A DNA stretch of 64,000 nt, from NCBI RefSeq assembly GCF_003259845.1, contig NZ_QLMJ01000007.1, positions 62,001-126,000 of the forward strand, given 5' to 3'. Positions 24,586-33,847 of the stretch are shown piece by piece (the stretch's first letter is position 1; every line of letters begins with the position of its first letter). A program made the translations under genes and the position numbers. A model generated the notes under the pieces. The model ran no database searches. It worked only from the letters and a program-made list of their open reading frames with translations, and was not told the DNA's origin. Source of the DNA: Actinoplanes lutulentus. Lineage in GTDB: Bacteria; Actinomycetota; Actinomycetes; Mycobacteriales; Micromonosporaceae.

Positions 24586-26739
24586 GTGAGCCGTAAGCGA
24601 CCGGGCGCCGCCGTCCTCAGCGCGCTGGTCGCGGTCGTCGGCTGTGCCGTCACCCTGGTCGTGTCCGTCACCCTGGCCCGGCGTGAAGAGGCGGCCGCTG
24701 AGGTGCAGATGGACCGGCGCACCTCGGCGGCCGCCGACGCGGTACGCACCGAGACCCGCCGCTACGTCGACATCCTGCGCAGCACGGCGGCCGGCGCCGG
24801 TGGACAGGAGGAGCTGACCGGCCCCGAGTTCGGCATGATCACCCAACCGCTGAAAACGATGAGGCTGGCCGGGGCCAACGGGATCGTGCTGGTGGTCCCC
24901 GCCGGCGACGACGATGTGGCCGCCGTCCAGGAACGCTGGCGCAAGCTCGGCATGGCGGGTCTCGTGCTGGACCCGAAGGGGCACGGCGACCACGCCTTCG
25001 TGGTCACCGGCACCACGCTTGACGACTCCCGGCCCACCGGTGGCCTGGACCTGGCACAGGCCGAGGCTCCGGCGTCCGCCCTGGACGCCGCGCGTCGCAG
25101 TGGTCAGGTGGCCGTGTCCGATTCCTATCATCTGCTCACCGATCTTGCCCTGCCCGCGGAACGCCGGCAGAACTCGTTCATCCTGGCGTCACCGGTCTAT
25201 CGCGGATCGGAGCAGCAGTTCCTCGGCTGGGTGGTGCTGGGCGTACGCGGGCAGAACTTCATGGGTGACACGTTCGAGCTCGCCGGCCAAGGCCTGCTCG
25301 ACCTGACACTGAGCGCGGCCGGCACCGACCGGCGCGAGCTGGCGGTCGCCGAGCTCGACGCGGCCGGCAAGGGCAAACGTGACCTGCAGCGTGCTGTCGA
25401 CATCCCGGTGGCCGACAAGATCTGGACGCTGCGCGTCGCCGCGAACGCCGCCGCCCTGCCCGGCGTGCGCAGCGCTCTCCCGCTCGCGGTGATCGTCGGC
25501 GGCCTCCTGCTCACCGGCGTGCTCACCAGCCTGGTCTGGGTGCTGGCCACCAGCCGGGACCGGGCACGCGTACAGGTCCGGACCGCCACCGCCGAGCTGC
25601 GGGCCGGTGAGACCGCGAGCCGGCGGCAGGCCGAGCTGCTGAGCGCCGTACTGGACGGCATCAGCGACGGCGTCGGCGTGGTCGGCCCGGACGGCAAGTT
25701 CCTGCTGCACAATCCGGCGGCGATCCGGATGCTGGGCCGGAGTGACCCGAACGCCGGGGTGGAGGGCTGGCAGGACCACTACGGACTGTTCCTCGTCGAC
25801 GGGGTCACCCCGTTCGCGACCGACGAGATTCCCCTGGTCAAGGCACTCGGCGGCGAGAGCAGCCGGGATATCGAGATGCTCGTCCGGCATCCGGAGCACC
25901 CGGACGGCCGGGTGATCAGCGTGTCGGCCCAGCCGATCGAGACGTCCGCCGGCGAGCGCGGCGCGGTCGCCGTCTTCCACGACATCACCGAACGCAAGAA
26001 CGTCGAGATCGAGCTGCGCGGTTTCGCCGGCGTGGTCGCGCACGACCTCAAATCACCCCTTACTTCGGTACGCGGATACGCCGAGCTGATCACCGATGCC
26101 CTGGACGAACTGGAGGCCGGACACGACGCGGCCGCCCTCGCCCAGGCCCGCCGCGGTTCGGAGAAGGTGATCAACGGTGCGCTCCGGATGCAGCAGCTCA
26201 TCACCGAGCTGCTCGATTACGCGGCGGCCCGCGACGCCACGCTCCGGCTGAACGACGTGAACCTGCGGTCGCTCGTCGACGACGTGGTGACCGCCCGCAC
26301 CGACAACCCGGACGGGTCGACAGTGCGGCCGGACATCTTCGTCGGCGCGCTGCCGGAGGTGCAGGCCGACCCGGTCCTGCTCCGCCAGGTGATCGACAAC
26401 CTGGTCGGCAACGCGATCAAGTACACCCCGCCGGGGCAGGCGCCGCGGATCGACATCACCGGCCGCGCCGAGCCGGACGGCGACGTACGCGTGCAGATCG
26501 CCGACCGCGGGATCGGCATCCCGGACGGCGAGCACGCCCTGGTCTTCGACAGTTTCCACCGGGCGAGCAACGGCGTCGGGCACCCGGGCACCGGACTGGG
26601 CCTGGCCATCTGCCGGCGGATCGTGGAACGGCACGGCGGCCGGATCGAGGCCGCGCCCAATCCGGGTGGCGGCACGATCTTCGCCTTCACACTCCCGGCC
26701 ACAAGTCTGACGGCATCGATACCTGTGGGCATTGTGTGA
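24586..26739 (+). CDS. Membrane PAS sensor histidine kinase with external CHASE-like domain
   Basis: 717 residues. A first membrane segment (about 10-30), an extracytoplasmic domain of about 275 residues resembling CHASE sensors (ANGIVLVVPAGDDD, LILASPVYRG-like region) and a second membrane segment (about 305-328) form the sensor. PAS (about 345-465), HisKA with His in VVAHDLKSPLTSVRGY, and HATPase with DNLVGNAIKYTP, DRGIGIPDG and GTGLGLAICRR are intact. The cytoplasmic half is paralogous to the kinases at 9197 and 16801. It starts 73 bases after the receiver gene, so the pair may function together. Confidence 0.9.
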   Translation: MSRKRPGAAVLSALVAVVGCAVTLVVSVTLARREEAAAEVQMDRRTSAAADAVRTETRRYVDILRSTAAGAGGQEELTGPEFGMITQPLKTMRLAGANGIVLVVPAGDDDVAAVQERWRKLGMAGLVLDPKGHGDHAFVVTGTTLDDSRPTGGLDLAQAEAPASALDAARRSGQVAVSDSYHLLTDLALPAERRQNSFILASPVYRGSEQQFLGWVVLGVRGQNFMGDTFELAGQGLLDLTLSAAGTDRRELAVAELDAAGKGKRDLQRAVDIPVADKIWTLRVAANAAALPGVRSALPLAVIVGGLLLTGVLTSLVWVLATSRDRARVQVRTATAELRAGETASRRQAELLSAVLDGISDGVGVVGPDGKFLLHNPAAIRMLGRSDPNAGVEGWQDHYGLFLVDGVTPFATDEIPLVKALGGESSRDIEMLVRHPEHPDGRVISVSAQPIETSAGERGAVAVFHDITERKNVEIELRGFAGVVAHDLKSPLTSVRGYAELITDALDELEAGHDAAALAQARRGSEKVINGALRMQQLITELLDYAAARDATLRLNDVNLRSLVDDVVTARTDNPDGSTVRPDIFVGALPEVQADPVLLRQVIDNLVGNAIKYTPPGQAPRIDITGRAEPDGDVRVQIADRGIGIPDGEHALVFDSFHRASNGVGHPGTGLGLAICRRIVERHGGRIEAAPNPGGGTIFAFTLPATSLTASIPVGIV

Positions 26740-26800
26740 TCACGTGCACATAATCTAGATCGCCTTGTTGGTCGATAGGAATTGTGCCAATATCTCGGCC

Positions 26801-27916
26801 ATGCCCGTGGTCCTGCATTGGTTCCTCCCCACTACCGGTGACAGCCGGTCGATCGTCGGCGTCGACGACCGTGGTGGTCGCAGCACGCACACCGATCCGC
26901 TTTCTGAGCAGAAGCTTCGCGAGCCCGACATCGAGTACCTGATCGACGTCGCCCGCGCCGCCGAGCGTTGCGGGTTCACCGGCGTACTCACCCCGACCGG
27001 CACCTGGTGCGAGGACGCCTGGCTGACCACGGCCGCGATCGCCCAGCACACCCGTACCCTGAAGTTTCTCGTCGCGTTCCGGCCCGGCTCGCTGTCGCCG
27101 ACGCTCGCGGCCCAGATGGCCGCGACGTTCCAGCGGATCTCCGGCGGCCGGCTGATGCTCAACATCGTCACCGGCGGCGACGCGGCCGAGCAGCAGCGTT
27201 TCGGCGACTGGCTGGACAAGGACCAGCGTTACGAGCGCACCGGCGAGTTCCTCAGCGTGGTCCGCGGCGCGTGGAACGGCCCGTACGACTTCGACGGCAA
27301 GCACTACCAGGTCGCCGGAGCCCTTGCCCCGCGCCGGTTCGAGCAGCCGCCGATCTACTTCGGAGGCTCGTCGCCGGCCGCGCTGGAGGTCGCCGCCGAG
27401 CACACCGACGTCTATCTGACCTGGGGCGAGCCGCCGGCCGCGGTGGCTTCCAAGATCGCTGCGGTGCGCGCCCTCTCATCGAGAGAGATCAGGTTCGGCA
27501 TCCGGCTGCACGTGATCACCCGGGACACCTCCGAGGAGGCCTGGGCCGTCGCCCGCTCCATGCTGGACGCGCTCACGCCCGAGCAGATCGAGAAGGCGCA
27601 GAGCTCGCTCGGCAAGGCCGACTCGGTCGGCCAGCAGCGGATGCTCGCCCTGCACGGCGGCACGCTCGACGGACTCGAGATCTACCCGAATCTCTGGGCG
27701 GGCATCGGCCTGGTCCGCCCGGGCGCTGGAACCGCACTGGTCGGCAGCCACACCGAGGTCGCCGATCGGATCGCCGAGTACCACGACCTCGGCATCGACG
27801 AGTTCATCCTCTCCGGTTACCCGCATCTGGAAGAGGCGTACCACGCCGGCGAGGGCCTGATCCCCGAGCTACGCCGGCGCAACCTTCTTGCATCCTCGTC
27901 CTCACAGGAGAACTGA
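26801..27916 (+). CDS. ssuD: FMNH2-dependent alkanesulfonate monooxygenase
   Basis: 371 residues of the bacterial luciferase fold. It matches SsuD along its length, including the active-site Cys in TGTWCEDAW, the His in GIRLHVITRD, and the C-terminal SGYPHLEEAY. The enzyme splits C-S bonds of sulfonates with O2 and FMNH2, releasing sulfite and an aldehyde. No flavin reductase gene is visible nearby. The ATG lacks a close ribosome site; AATATC 6 bases upstream and TTGTTG 18 bases before that could form a leaderless promoter. It is followed 4 bases later by a sugar-type ABC importer rather than SsuABC, which raises the question of a sugar sulfonate substrate. Confidence 0.9.
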   Translation: MPVVLHWFLPTTGDSRSIVGVDDRGGRSTHTDPLSEQKLREPDIEYLIDVARAAERCGFTGVLTPTGTWCEDAWLTTAAIAQHTRTLKFLVAFRPGSLSPTLAAQMAATFQRISGGRLMLNIVTGGDAAEQQRFGDWLDKDQRYERTGEFLSVVRGAWNGPYDFDGKHYQVAGALAPRRFEQPPIYFGGSSPAALEVAAEHTDVYLTWGEPPAAVASKIAAVRALSSREIRFGIRLHVITRDTSEEAWAVARSMLDALTPEQIEKAQSSLGKADSVGQQRMLALHGGTLDGLEIYPNLWAGIGLVRPGAGTALVGSHTEVADRIAEYHDLGIDEFILSGYPHLEEAYHAGEGLIPELRRRNLLASSSSQEN

Positions 27917-27920
27917 ATAC

Positions 27921-29162
27921 ATGAACCGCCGTGACCTGCTCCGCCTCGCCACCGGCGCCGGAGCCGCTTCCCTGCTGGCCGCCTGCGCCGGCCCGGGCGG
28001 CTCGTCATCCTCGGATTCCGCCAAGTCCGATGACACCCTCTCGTTCGCCCACTGGCGCGCCGAGGACAAGGAGGTCTTCGAGAAGATCATCGCCGGCTAC
28101 TCCGCCGCGAAGGTCCGGCAGGACATCTCGCCGTCGAACGACTACCAGAGCACCGCGCTGCAGAAGCTGCGCGGCGGCAGCGTCGGCGACGCGTTCACCG
28201 CGTTCCGCGGCGCGCAGTTCCTCGACATCGCGAAGGCCGGCGTCTGGGCCGACCTCACCGGCCAGGCGCTCGTGCAGAAGTACGAGCCGGCCCTGATCAC
28301 CGCGGGCGCTCAGGACGGCAAGCAGCTCGGTGTCCCGTACCAACTGGTCTTCAACACCCCGCTGGCCAACACCGACCTGATCAGCAAGGCCGGCTTCGGT
28401 GAGGCGCCGAAGGACTGGGACGGCTTCCTGTCGCTGCTCGACAAGCTGAAGAGCCAGGGCGTCACGCCGTTCGCGTGGCCGGGCGGCGACGCGGCGAACG
28501 CCGGCCAGCTGCTCAACGTCATGGTGGTCAACAACGCGCCGACCGACGACGCGCTCGGCAAGATCGAGACCGGCGAGAACAAGGTCACCGACGACTGGTT
28601 CCTCACTGTGCTGAAGCAGTACCAGCAGCTCGTGCCGTACTTCCAGACAGGCGCGACCGGCACCAGCAGCGACGCGGCCCTGGCGCTGTTCGCCCAGGGC
28701 AAGGCGGGCCTGCTCGGCACCGGCTCGTTCCAGGTCGCCGGCGTCCGCAAGCTCGGCGCCACCTTCGGCATCGACCTGCTGGCCCCGATCACCACGACGG
28801 CGGACAAAGCGAAGTACGAGGGCGTCTTCAACGCGACGTTCATCCTCGGCGTGAACGCGAAGTCCGGTAAGCAGGACGCCGCCCGCGCCTGGATCGAGCA
28901 CCTGTCCGACCCCGAGGTGGCCGGCGTGTACGCCAACGGCACCTCGCAGCACGTGACGGTCAAGGGTGTCGAGTACACCAACGCTGACCTCAAGGCGCTC
29001 GCGCCGTGGCTGACCAAGAAGACCGCGCTCGCGCCGCGCTTCCAGTTCAGCAACCTCGACGTCCGTGGCGCGGTGGAGAACGCCACCGTGCAGGTCGCCG
29101 GTGGCAAGAGCCCGGAGGAGGCGGCCGAGGCCGCCCAGAAGGTGATCGACCAGAAGAAATGA
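27921..29162 (+). CDS. ABC transporter substrate-binding lipoprotein, carbohydrate type (family 1)
   Basis: 413 residues. A lipobox LLAAC after a twin-arginine-like MNRRDLLRLATG marks it as an exported lipoprotein. The mature part has the two-lobe fold of family 1 (MalE-like) binding proteins: LSFAHWRAEDKEVFEKIIAGY, LGVPYQLVFNTPL and AALALFAQGKAGLLGTGSF. GGAG is upstream of the ATG. It is coupled to ssuD (4 bases apart) and to two permeases. A sulfonated or other sugar-like ligand is possible; nothing in the sequence fixes it. Confidence 0.9.
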   Translation: MNRRDLLRLATGAGAASLLAACAGPGGSSSSDSAKSDDTLSFAHWRAEDKEVFEKIIAGYSAAKVRQDISPSNDYQSTALQKLRGGSVGDAFTAFRGAQFLDIAKAGVWADLTGQALVQKYEPALITAGAQDGKQLGVPYQLVFNTPLANTDLISKAGFGEAPKDWDGFLSLLDKLKSQGVTPFAWPGGDAANAGQLLNVMVVNNAPTDDALGKIETGENKVTDDWFLTVLKQYQQLVPYFQTGATGTSSDAALALFAQGKAGLLGTGSFQVAGVRKLGATFGIDLLAPITTTADKAKYEGVFNATFILGVNAKSGKQDAARAWIEHLSDPEVAGVYANGTSQHVTVKGVEYTNADLKALAPWLTKKTALAPRFQFSNLDVRGAVENATVQVAGGKSPEEAAEAAQKVIDQKK

Positions 29163-30034
29163 CGTCACTTCGCACCCGGGGGACGCTGTTCCTCTTCGCG
29201 GTGCCGGCCCTGATCCTGTACGGCGGGTTCTTCCTGCTGCCCGCCGTACAGGGTCTGCGGTACGCCACCACCGACTGGGACGGTTACAGCTCCACGTTCA
29301 ACGACGTGGGCCTGTCGAACCTGACGGACGTGGTCAGCGACGACGACCTGTTCCGCAACGCGCTGACCAACAACCTCAAGTTCCTGCTGGCCGTGGTCGT
29401 CGGGCAGACCGCCCTCGCCCTGCTGCTCGCGGTCCTGCTCGCCGCGCGCAGCCGCGCCTCGACCGCGCTGCGGGCACTGTTCTTCCTGCCCACCGTGCTG
29501 TCGTCGGTGTCGGTCGCGTTCATCTGGAAGTTCGTCTACGACCCGAACTTCGGTCTGGCCAATAGCCTGCTCGGCGCGGTCGGGCTGGACCGGTTCCAGT
29601 CCGCGTACCTCGGTGACGAGGCGACCGCGATCCTCTGGGTCGCGGTGGCGCAGGTCTGGTTCCACGCCGGGCAGATGATGGTCATCTACATCGCCGGGAT
29701 CAACCAGATCCCTCCGGAGCTCTACGAAGCCGCGAAGACCGACGGCGCCGGCCGGTGGCAGCAGTTCCGGCACGTCACCTGGCCGATGGTCGCGCCGGCC
29801 ACCGCTCTGGTGATCGCGTACACCACGCTGCAGTCGTTCAAGGCGTTCGACCTGATCCTCGGCCTGGCCGGCAACCCGCCGCGGTCCGGGCTCGACGTGC
29901 TCGCCACCCGGATCTACACGACGTTCGCGAACTCGCAGCTCGGGTACGCCGCCGCCGAGTCGGTCATCTTCATGATCGCCATCGCGGCGGTCACGCTCCT
30001 GCAGAACCGCGCGGCAAGGATGGTCCACGGATGA
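29159..30034 (+). CDS. ABC transporter permease, MalF/UgpA type
   Basis: 291 residues with six membrane segments. The cytoplasmic EAA loop reads YEAAKTDGAGRWQQFRHVTWP, with the conserved Gly, which contacts the ATPase. The short form, without the extra N-terminal MalF loop, is typical of UgpA/CUT1 systems. The ATG overlaps the binding protein stop (ATGA). Confidence 0.93.
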   Translation: MTSLRTRGTLFLFAVPALILYGGFFLLPAVQGLRYATTDWDGYSSTFNDVGLSNLTDVVSDDDLFRNALTNNLKFLLAVVVGQTALALLLAVLLAARSRASTALRALFFLPTVLSSVSVAFIWKFVYDPNFGLANSLLGAVGLDRFQSAYLGDEATAILWVAVAQVWFHAGQMMVIYIAGINQIPPELYEAAKTDGAGRWQQFRHVTWPMVAPATALVIAYTTLQSFKAFDLILGLAGNPPRSGLDVLATRIYTTFANSQLGYAAAESVIFMIAIAAVTLLQNRAARMVHG

Positions 30035-30831
30035 GGCGCTTCGTCCTCGGGGTCTACGCCCTGCTGATCGTCGTACCCCTCGTGGTGATCGTCGGCGGCA
30101 GCTTCAAGACCACGCCCGAGCTGTTCGCTTCGCCGTTCGGGCTGCCGAAGAGCCCGACGCTCGACAACTACACCACCGTGCTGGCCAAACAGGACATGCT
30201 CGGGGTGCTGGGCAACAGCCTGTTCGTGGTCTCCATCTCGGTGCCGGTCACCCTGCTGCTGGGCAGTCTCGTCGCGTTCGCGGTGGCCCGGCTGCCGCGC
30301 TGGCCGTCCCGGATCCTCTTCGCGATCTTCGCGGCCGGGCTCGCGGTACCCGCGCAGGCCGTCATGATCCCGCAGTACGTGCAGTTCGAACGGCTCGGCC
30401 TGCGCAACAGCCTGACCGGCCTGATCCTGGTGAACATCGTGGTGACACTGCCGGTCGCGGTCTTCATCCTGGCCGGCTTCATGCGTACGCTGCCGGCCGA
30501 GCTCTACGAGGCCGCGGAGCTCGACGGCGCCGGCCCGTGGGCGTCGTACCGGAGGATCGCCGTGCCGGTGTCGTACCCATCGCTGGCCGCCACCGCGATC
30601 TTCCTGATCGTGATGCACTGGAACGACCTGCTCTATCCGCTGCTCTTCATCGACGACCCGGACAAGCGGACGCTTCCCCTGGCGCTCCTGGACTTCCAGG
30701 GCGAGTACCTGACGGAATATCCGCTGCTCTTCACCGGTGTGGTCGTCGCATCGCTGCCGATGGTGCTGGCCTACGCGTTCCTGCAGCGTCACTTCGTGGC
30801 GGGGATCACCGCCGGTGCGGTGAAGGGGTAA
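30031..30831 (+). CDS. ABC transporter permease, MalG/UgpE type
   Basis: 266 residues with six membrane segments. The EAA loop is YEAAELDGAGPWASYRRIAVP and the C-terminus reads QRHFVAGITAGAVKG, the classic MalG-type end. It overlaps the previous gene by ATGA. No ATPase gene follows, so the importer must borrow one, as actinobacterial CUT1 systems do with MsiK. Confidence 0.94.
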   Translation: MRRFVLGVYALLIVVPLVVIVGGSFKTTPELFASPFGLPKSPTLDNYTTVLAKQDMLGVLGNSLFVVSISVPVTLLLGSLVAFAVARLPRWPSRILFAIFAAGLAVPAQAVMIPQYVQFERLGLRNSLTGLILVNIVVTLPVAVFILAGFMRTLPAELYEAAELDGAGPWASYRRIAVPVSYPSLAATAIFLIVMHWNDLLYPLLFIDDPDKRTLPLALLDFQGEYLTEYPLLFTGVVVASLPMVLAYAFLQRHFVAGITAGAVKG

Positions 30832-30922
30832 ACCCGTCGTGAGCGGGGTGTCTGTTCATCGGGGCTTCGCCTGACCGTCCACTCTGGCGTTCTACGTTGA
30901 CCGCATCGAGTTCTGGTGGAGT

Positions 30923-32419
30923 GTGGCCCTGGCGACGCTGGGCGTGGTGGTTCCCGGCATCGTCGCGATCTACGAGTTCGTCGTCAAAGGACGCAAACGA
31001 CTCGGTTACCGGGTCCAGATGGACACCACCGCCACTGACGTGGTCGAGACCGTGCACGCCGGCGCGCTGCGCGAGTTGCAGCGTGACGACGTCCCGATCG
31101 ACGATCCCACCCTGGTGCTGCTCCGCATCGAGAACAACGGCGCCACCAACATCGACACCCGGGACTACGCGGTCCTCGACGACGACCGGGTCGGCATCCG
31201 GGTCCGCTTTCCCGGCCGCCAGGTGGTCGGCATGGTGGTCACCGAGCTCAGCGACGACTACCTGCGGCCCAGCTTCCAGGACGGCTCCGGCCTCGCGGTC
31301 CGCGGCGACGTCATCGAGCTGCCCAAGGTCCCGCTCAACCGGGCCGCGCACTACAAGGTCCTCGCCGCCCTGGAACGGGCCGGCGGCAACGGCAGCGACC
31401 CGGGCATCTTCCCGGCGCCGGTGGTGATCGGCGGGATCAAGGGCGGCGTACGCGGCGGCCGGATCCAGGAGACACAGAGCCGCACCGGCACCCCGAAACG
31501 CGCGATGGCCCTGGTCGGCTTCCTGGTCCTGCTGGTCGTCGCGCAGCTCGTGGTCTTCCTGCGCAGCGACACCGGCGCGCCACTGGACTGCGCCACCGGC
31601 CGGATCCGGATCACCGGGTCGACAGCGTTCGAGCCGATCGCCAGGCAGGCCGCGTCGGCGTACCGGGACGCCTGCCCCGGCGCCTCCTTCGACCTGGACA
31701 TGCGCGGCAGCGGCGAGGGCCTGCTCGCCCTGAACAAGGCCGCCTCCGCCGACGTGATCGCGTTCTCCGACGGCGAGAAGCCGGACGGTATGCCCGCCCT
31801 GCTCCCCCGCCCGATCGCGTTCTTCCTGTTCACCCTGATCGCCCACCCGGACGCCGGCGTGCGGGACCTGACCCTCGACCAGGTCCGCGCTCTCTATCGC
31901 GGCGAGATCACCAACTGGAACCAGGTCGGCGGCGCGGACGTGCCGGTCCGGCTGATCAGCCGCAACCCGGGCTCCGGCACCCGCAACGCGTTCCAGCGCC
32001 GGGTCCTGGCCGGCGTCCGCGAACCGGGCAGCAACTCCGACGACTGCCGCAACCGTGATCCGGGCACCCCGGCCGGCGTGGTCCGCTGTGCCCGCGACTC
32101 CACCGAGGACGTGCTCGGCGCGGTCGCCGACACCCCGGGCGCGCTGGGGTACAGCGAGCTCGGTGCAGCCGGCGGCCGCGACGATCTGACGATCGTCCGC
32201 ATCAGCGGCCACCCCGCGACGGTCACCGAGGCGGACCATGGCGCCTATCCGTTCTGGGAGACCGAGTACGGCTACACGCACGGCGAACCGCCCGCCCAGT
32301 CCCTGACGGCGAGTTTCCTGCGATACCTGACGAACCAGGTCGGCGCCGACATCCTCCGGGCACACGGCAACCGCCCCTGCGCCGAACTGGCCAACCCCGC
32401 CCTCTGCCACCCCACCTGA
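30923..32419 (+). CDS. Membrane-anchored PstS-like substrate-binding domain protein
   Basis: 498 residues. A hydrophobic N-terminus (about 1-20) and a domain of about 170 residues precede a membrane segment at about 195-213 (ALVGFLVLLVVAQLVVFL). Residues from about 225 form a PBP-like domain with RITGSTAFEPIARQAASAY, LYRGEITNWNQVGG and SRNPGSGTRNAFQR, as in PstS. The final part contains a Cys-bearing region (DDCRNRD...VRCARD) that could form disulfides outside. The role of the N-terminal half is unknown. The GTG start is the only in-frame initiator near, with a weak ribosome site. It is separated from the ABC genes by 91 bases, in which nothing was recognised. Confidence 0.8.
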   Translation: MALATLGVVVPGIVAIYEFVVKGRKRLGYRVQMDTTATDVVETVHAGALRELQRDDVPIDDPTLVLLRIENNGATNIDTRDYAVLDDDRVGIRVRFPGRQVVGMVVTELSDDYLRPSFQDGSGLAVRGDVIELPKVPLNRAAHYKVLAALERAGGNGSDPGIFPAPVVIGGIKGGVRGGRIQETQSRTGTPKRAMALVGFLVLLVVAQLVVFLRSDTGAPLDCATGRIRITGSTAFEPIARQAASAYRDACPGASFDLDMRGSGEGLLALNKAASADVIAFSDGEKPDGMPALLPRPIAFFLFTLIAHPDAGVRDLTLDQVRALYRGEITNWNQVGGADVPVRLISRNPGSGTRNAFQRRVLAGVREPGSNSDDCRNRDPGTPAGVVRCARDSTEDVLGAVADTPGALGYSELGAAGGRDDLTIVRISGHPATVTEADHGAYPFWETEYGYTHGEPPAQSLTASFLRYLTNQVGADILRAHGNRPCAELANPALCHPT

Positions 32420-32483
32420 CCCGGCTGTCGCCCAGGGCTGCCGGCTGCACGCTACGGCGACCACCCCGTACAGCCGGGCAGGT
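32414..32483. terminator. Hairpin containing both convergent stop codons
   Basis: 32414-32428 (ACCTGACCCGGCTGT) pairs with 32470-32483 (ACAGCCGGGCAGGT) with one bulged base. The arms include the ends of the PstS-like gene and of the monooxygenase gene. A bidirectional terminator role is likely. Confidence 0.5.
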
Positions 32484-33844
32484 CAGCGGAAGCGGTACGC
32501 CGCCGCCGGGTGGTCGTCGCGGACCCTGGTCTCGCCCGCGCCGTAGAACGACTCGCGCAGTGTCGTGCCCTCATACTCCGTCCGGGTCAAACCCCGCCGC
32601 TGCAGCTCCGGCACGGCCAACTCCACGAAGTCGCGGAACGTCACCGGCGGGACCGGGTCGGCGATGTTGAAGCCGTCCACACCCGACTCCTCGGCCCAGC
32701 GTTCCAGCTCGTCGGCCACCGTGGCCGGGCTCCCGACGATCACCGGGCCGCCGCCTCCGACACCGACGAACTCGGCGATCGCGCGCGGCGTCCACGTCCG
32801 CGACGGGTCAAGCGTGGTGAACAGCTCGACCATGCCCCGGATCCCGTCGGTGTCGACGTACTCCAGTGGCTTGTCCAGATCCAAAGCAGACAGGTCGATG
32901 TGCATGAGCGCGCTCCACCGGGCCAGCGCGCCCTCGACGCTCGCGTACCGCTGATAGTCGGCCAGCTTCGCCTGCGCCTCGGCGTCGGTCTCGCCCACGA
33001 TCACGGTGGCGATGGCGAAGAACTTCACCGACGACGGGTCACGCCCGGCCGCCACGGCTTCGGCCCGGACCCCGTCGACCAGGGTGCGTGCCATCGACGG
33101 CAGATAGGCGGAGAGGAAGACACCTTCGGCATGCCGGCCGGCGAACGCGCGACCCACCCGGGACGTTCCGGCCTGATAGAGCACCGGCGTCCGCAGCACA
33201 CCCGGCTCCGACAGCGCGATACCCGGAACATCGTAATAAGTTCCGGAATGAGCGATAGGACGGACTCGCGAGGGTTCCACAAAGACACCCCGGGAAGCGG
33301 AGCGCACCACCGCGTCGTCCGCCCAGCTGCCCTCCCACAGCTTGTAGACGACCTCCATGAACTCCTCGGCCATCGCGTACCGGTCGTCGTGCGCCATCTG
33401 CCGCGTCAGGCCGAGATTGCGGGCCGCGCTGTCGAGCGCCGACGTCACGATGTTCCACCCGATCCGGCCGCCGGTCAGGTGATCGAGCGTTGTCATCTTG
33501 CGGGCGAACGCGTACGGAAGCTCGTACGTTGACGAGACCGTGACCGAGAAGCCCAGGTTGCGGGTCGCCGCGGCCATCGCGCTGATCGGCAGCAACGGAT
33601 CATCGGTCGGTGTCTGGATGCCGTCGCGGAGCGCAGCGTCGACGCTGCCCTGATAGACATCGAGCGGCCCGAGCGCGTCCGCCACGAACAGCGCGTCGAA
33701 CTTGCCACGCTCCAGGATCTGCGCGGTCTCCACCCAGTAGGACAAATCGCGGTATCGATGAGCCTGACTGTCCGGATGCCGCCACAGCCCGATCGCGGTG
33801 TGCCCGACGGTGGATTGCCGAAGGCCGTTCAGGCGGATGCGCAT
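32483..33844 (-). CDS. FMN-dependent monooxygenase, NtaA/SnaA/DszA family
   Basis: 453 residues of the luciferase fold. The family features are visible: GLWRHPDSQAHRYRDLSYWV, FDALFVADALG, TTLDHLTGGRIGWNIVTS and YEGTTLRESFYG at the C-terminus. Members oxidise dibenzothiophene sulfone, nitrilotriacetate, pristinamycin precursors and methionine-derived sulfur compounds; many in operons with SsuA-like importers serve sulfur scavenging. GAGGAG stands 6 bases before the ATG. It is the last gene of the seven-gene operon starting at 39109. The substrate is unknown; no flavin reductase is in the operon, although the PPOX domain two genes upstream binds flavin or F420. Confidence 0.88.
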   Translation of the reverse strand: MRIRLNGLRQSTVGHTAIGLWRHPDSQAHRYRDLSYWVETAQILERGKFDALFVADALGPLDVYQGSVDAALRDGIQTPTDDPLLPISAMAAATRNLGFSVTVSSTYELPYAFARKMTTLDHLTGGRIGWNIVTSALDSAARNLGLTRQMAHDDRYAMAEEFMEVVYKLWEGSWADDAVVRSASRGVFVEPSRVRPIAHSGTYYDVPGIALSEPGVLRTPVLYQAGTSRVGRAFAGRHAEGVFLSAYLPSMARTLVDGVRAEAVAAGRDPSSVKFFAIATVIVGETDAEAQAKLADYQRYASVEGALARWSALMHIDLSALDLDKPLEYVDTDGIRGMVELFTTLDPSRTWTPRAIAEFVGVGGGGPVIVGSPATVADELERWAEESGVDGFNIADPVPPVTFRDFVELAVPELQRRGLTRTEYEGTTLRESFYGAGETRVRDDHPAAAYRFR

Positions 33845-33847
33845 GGG

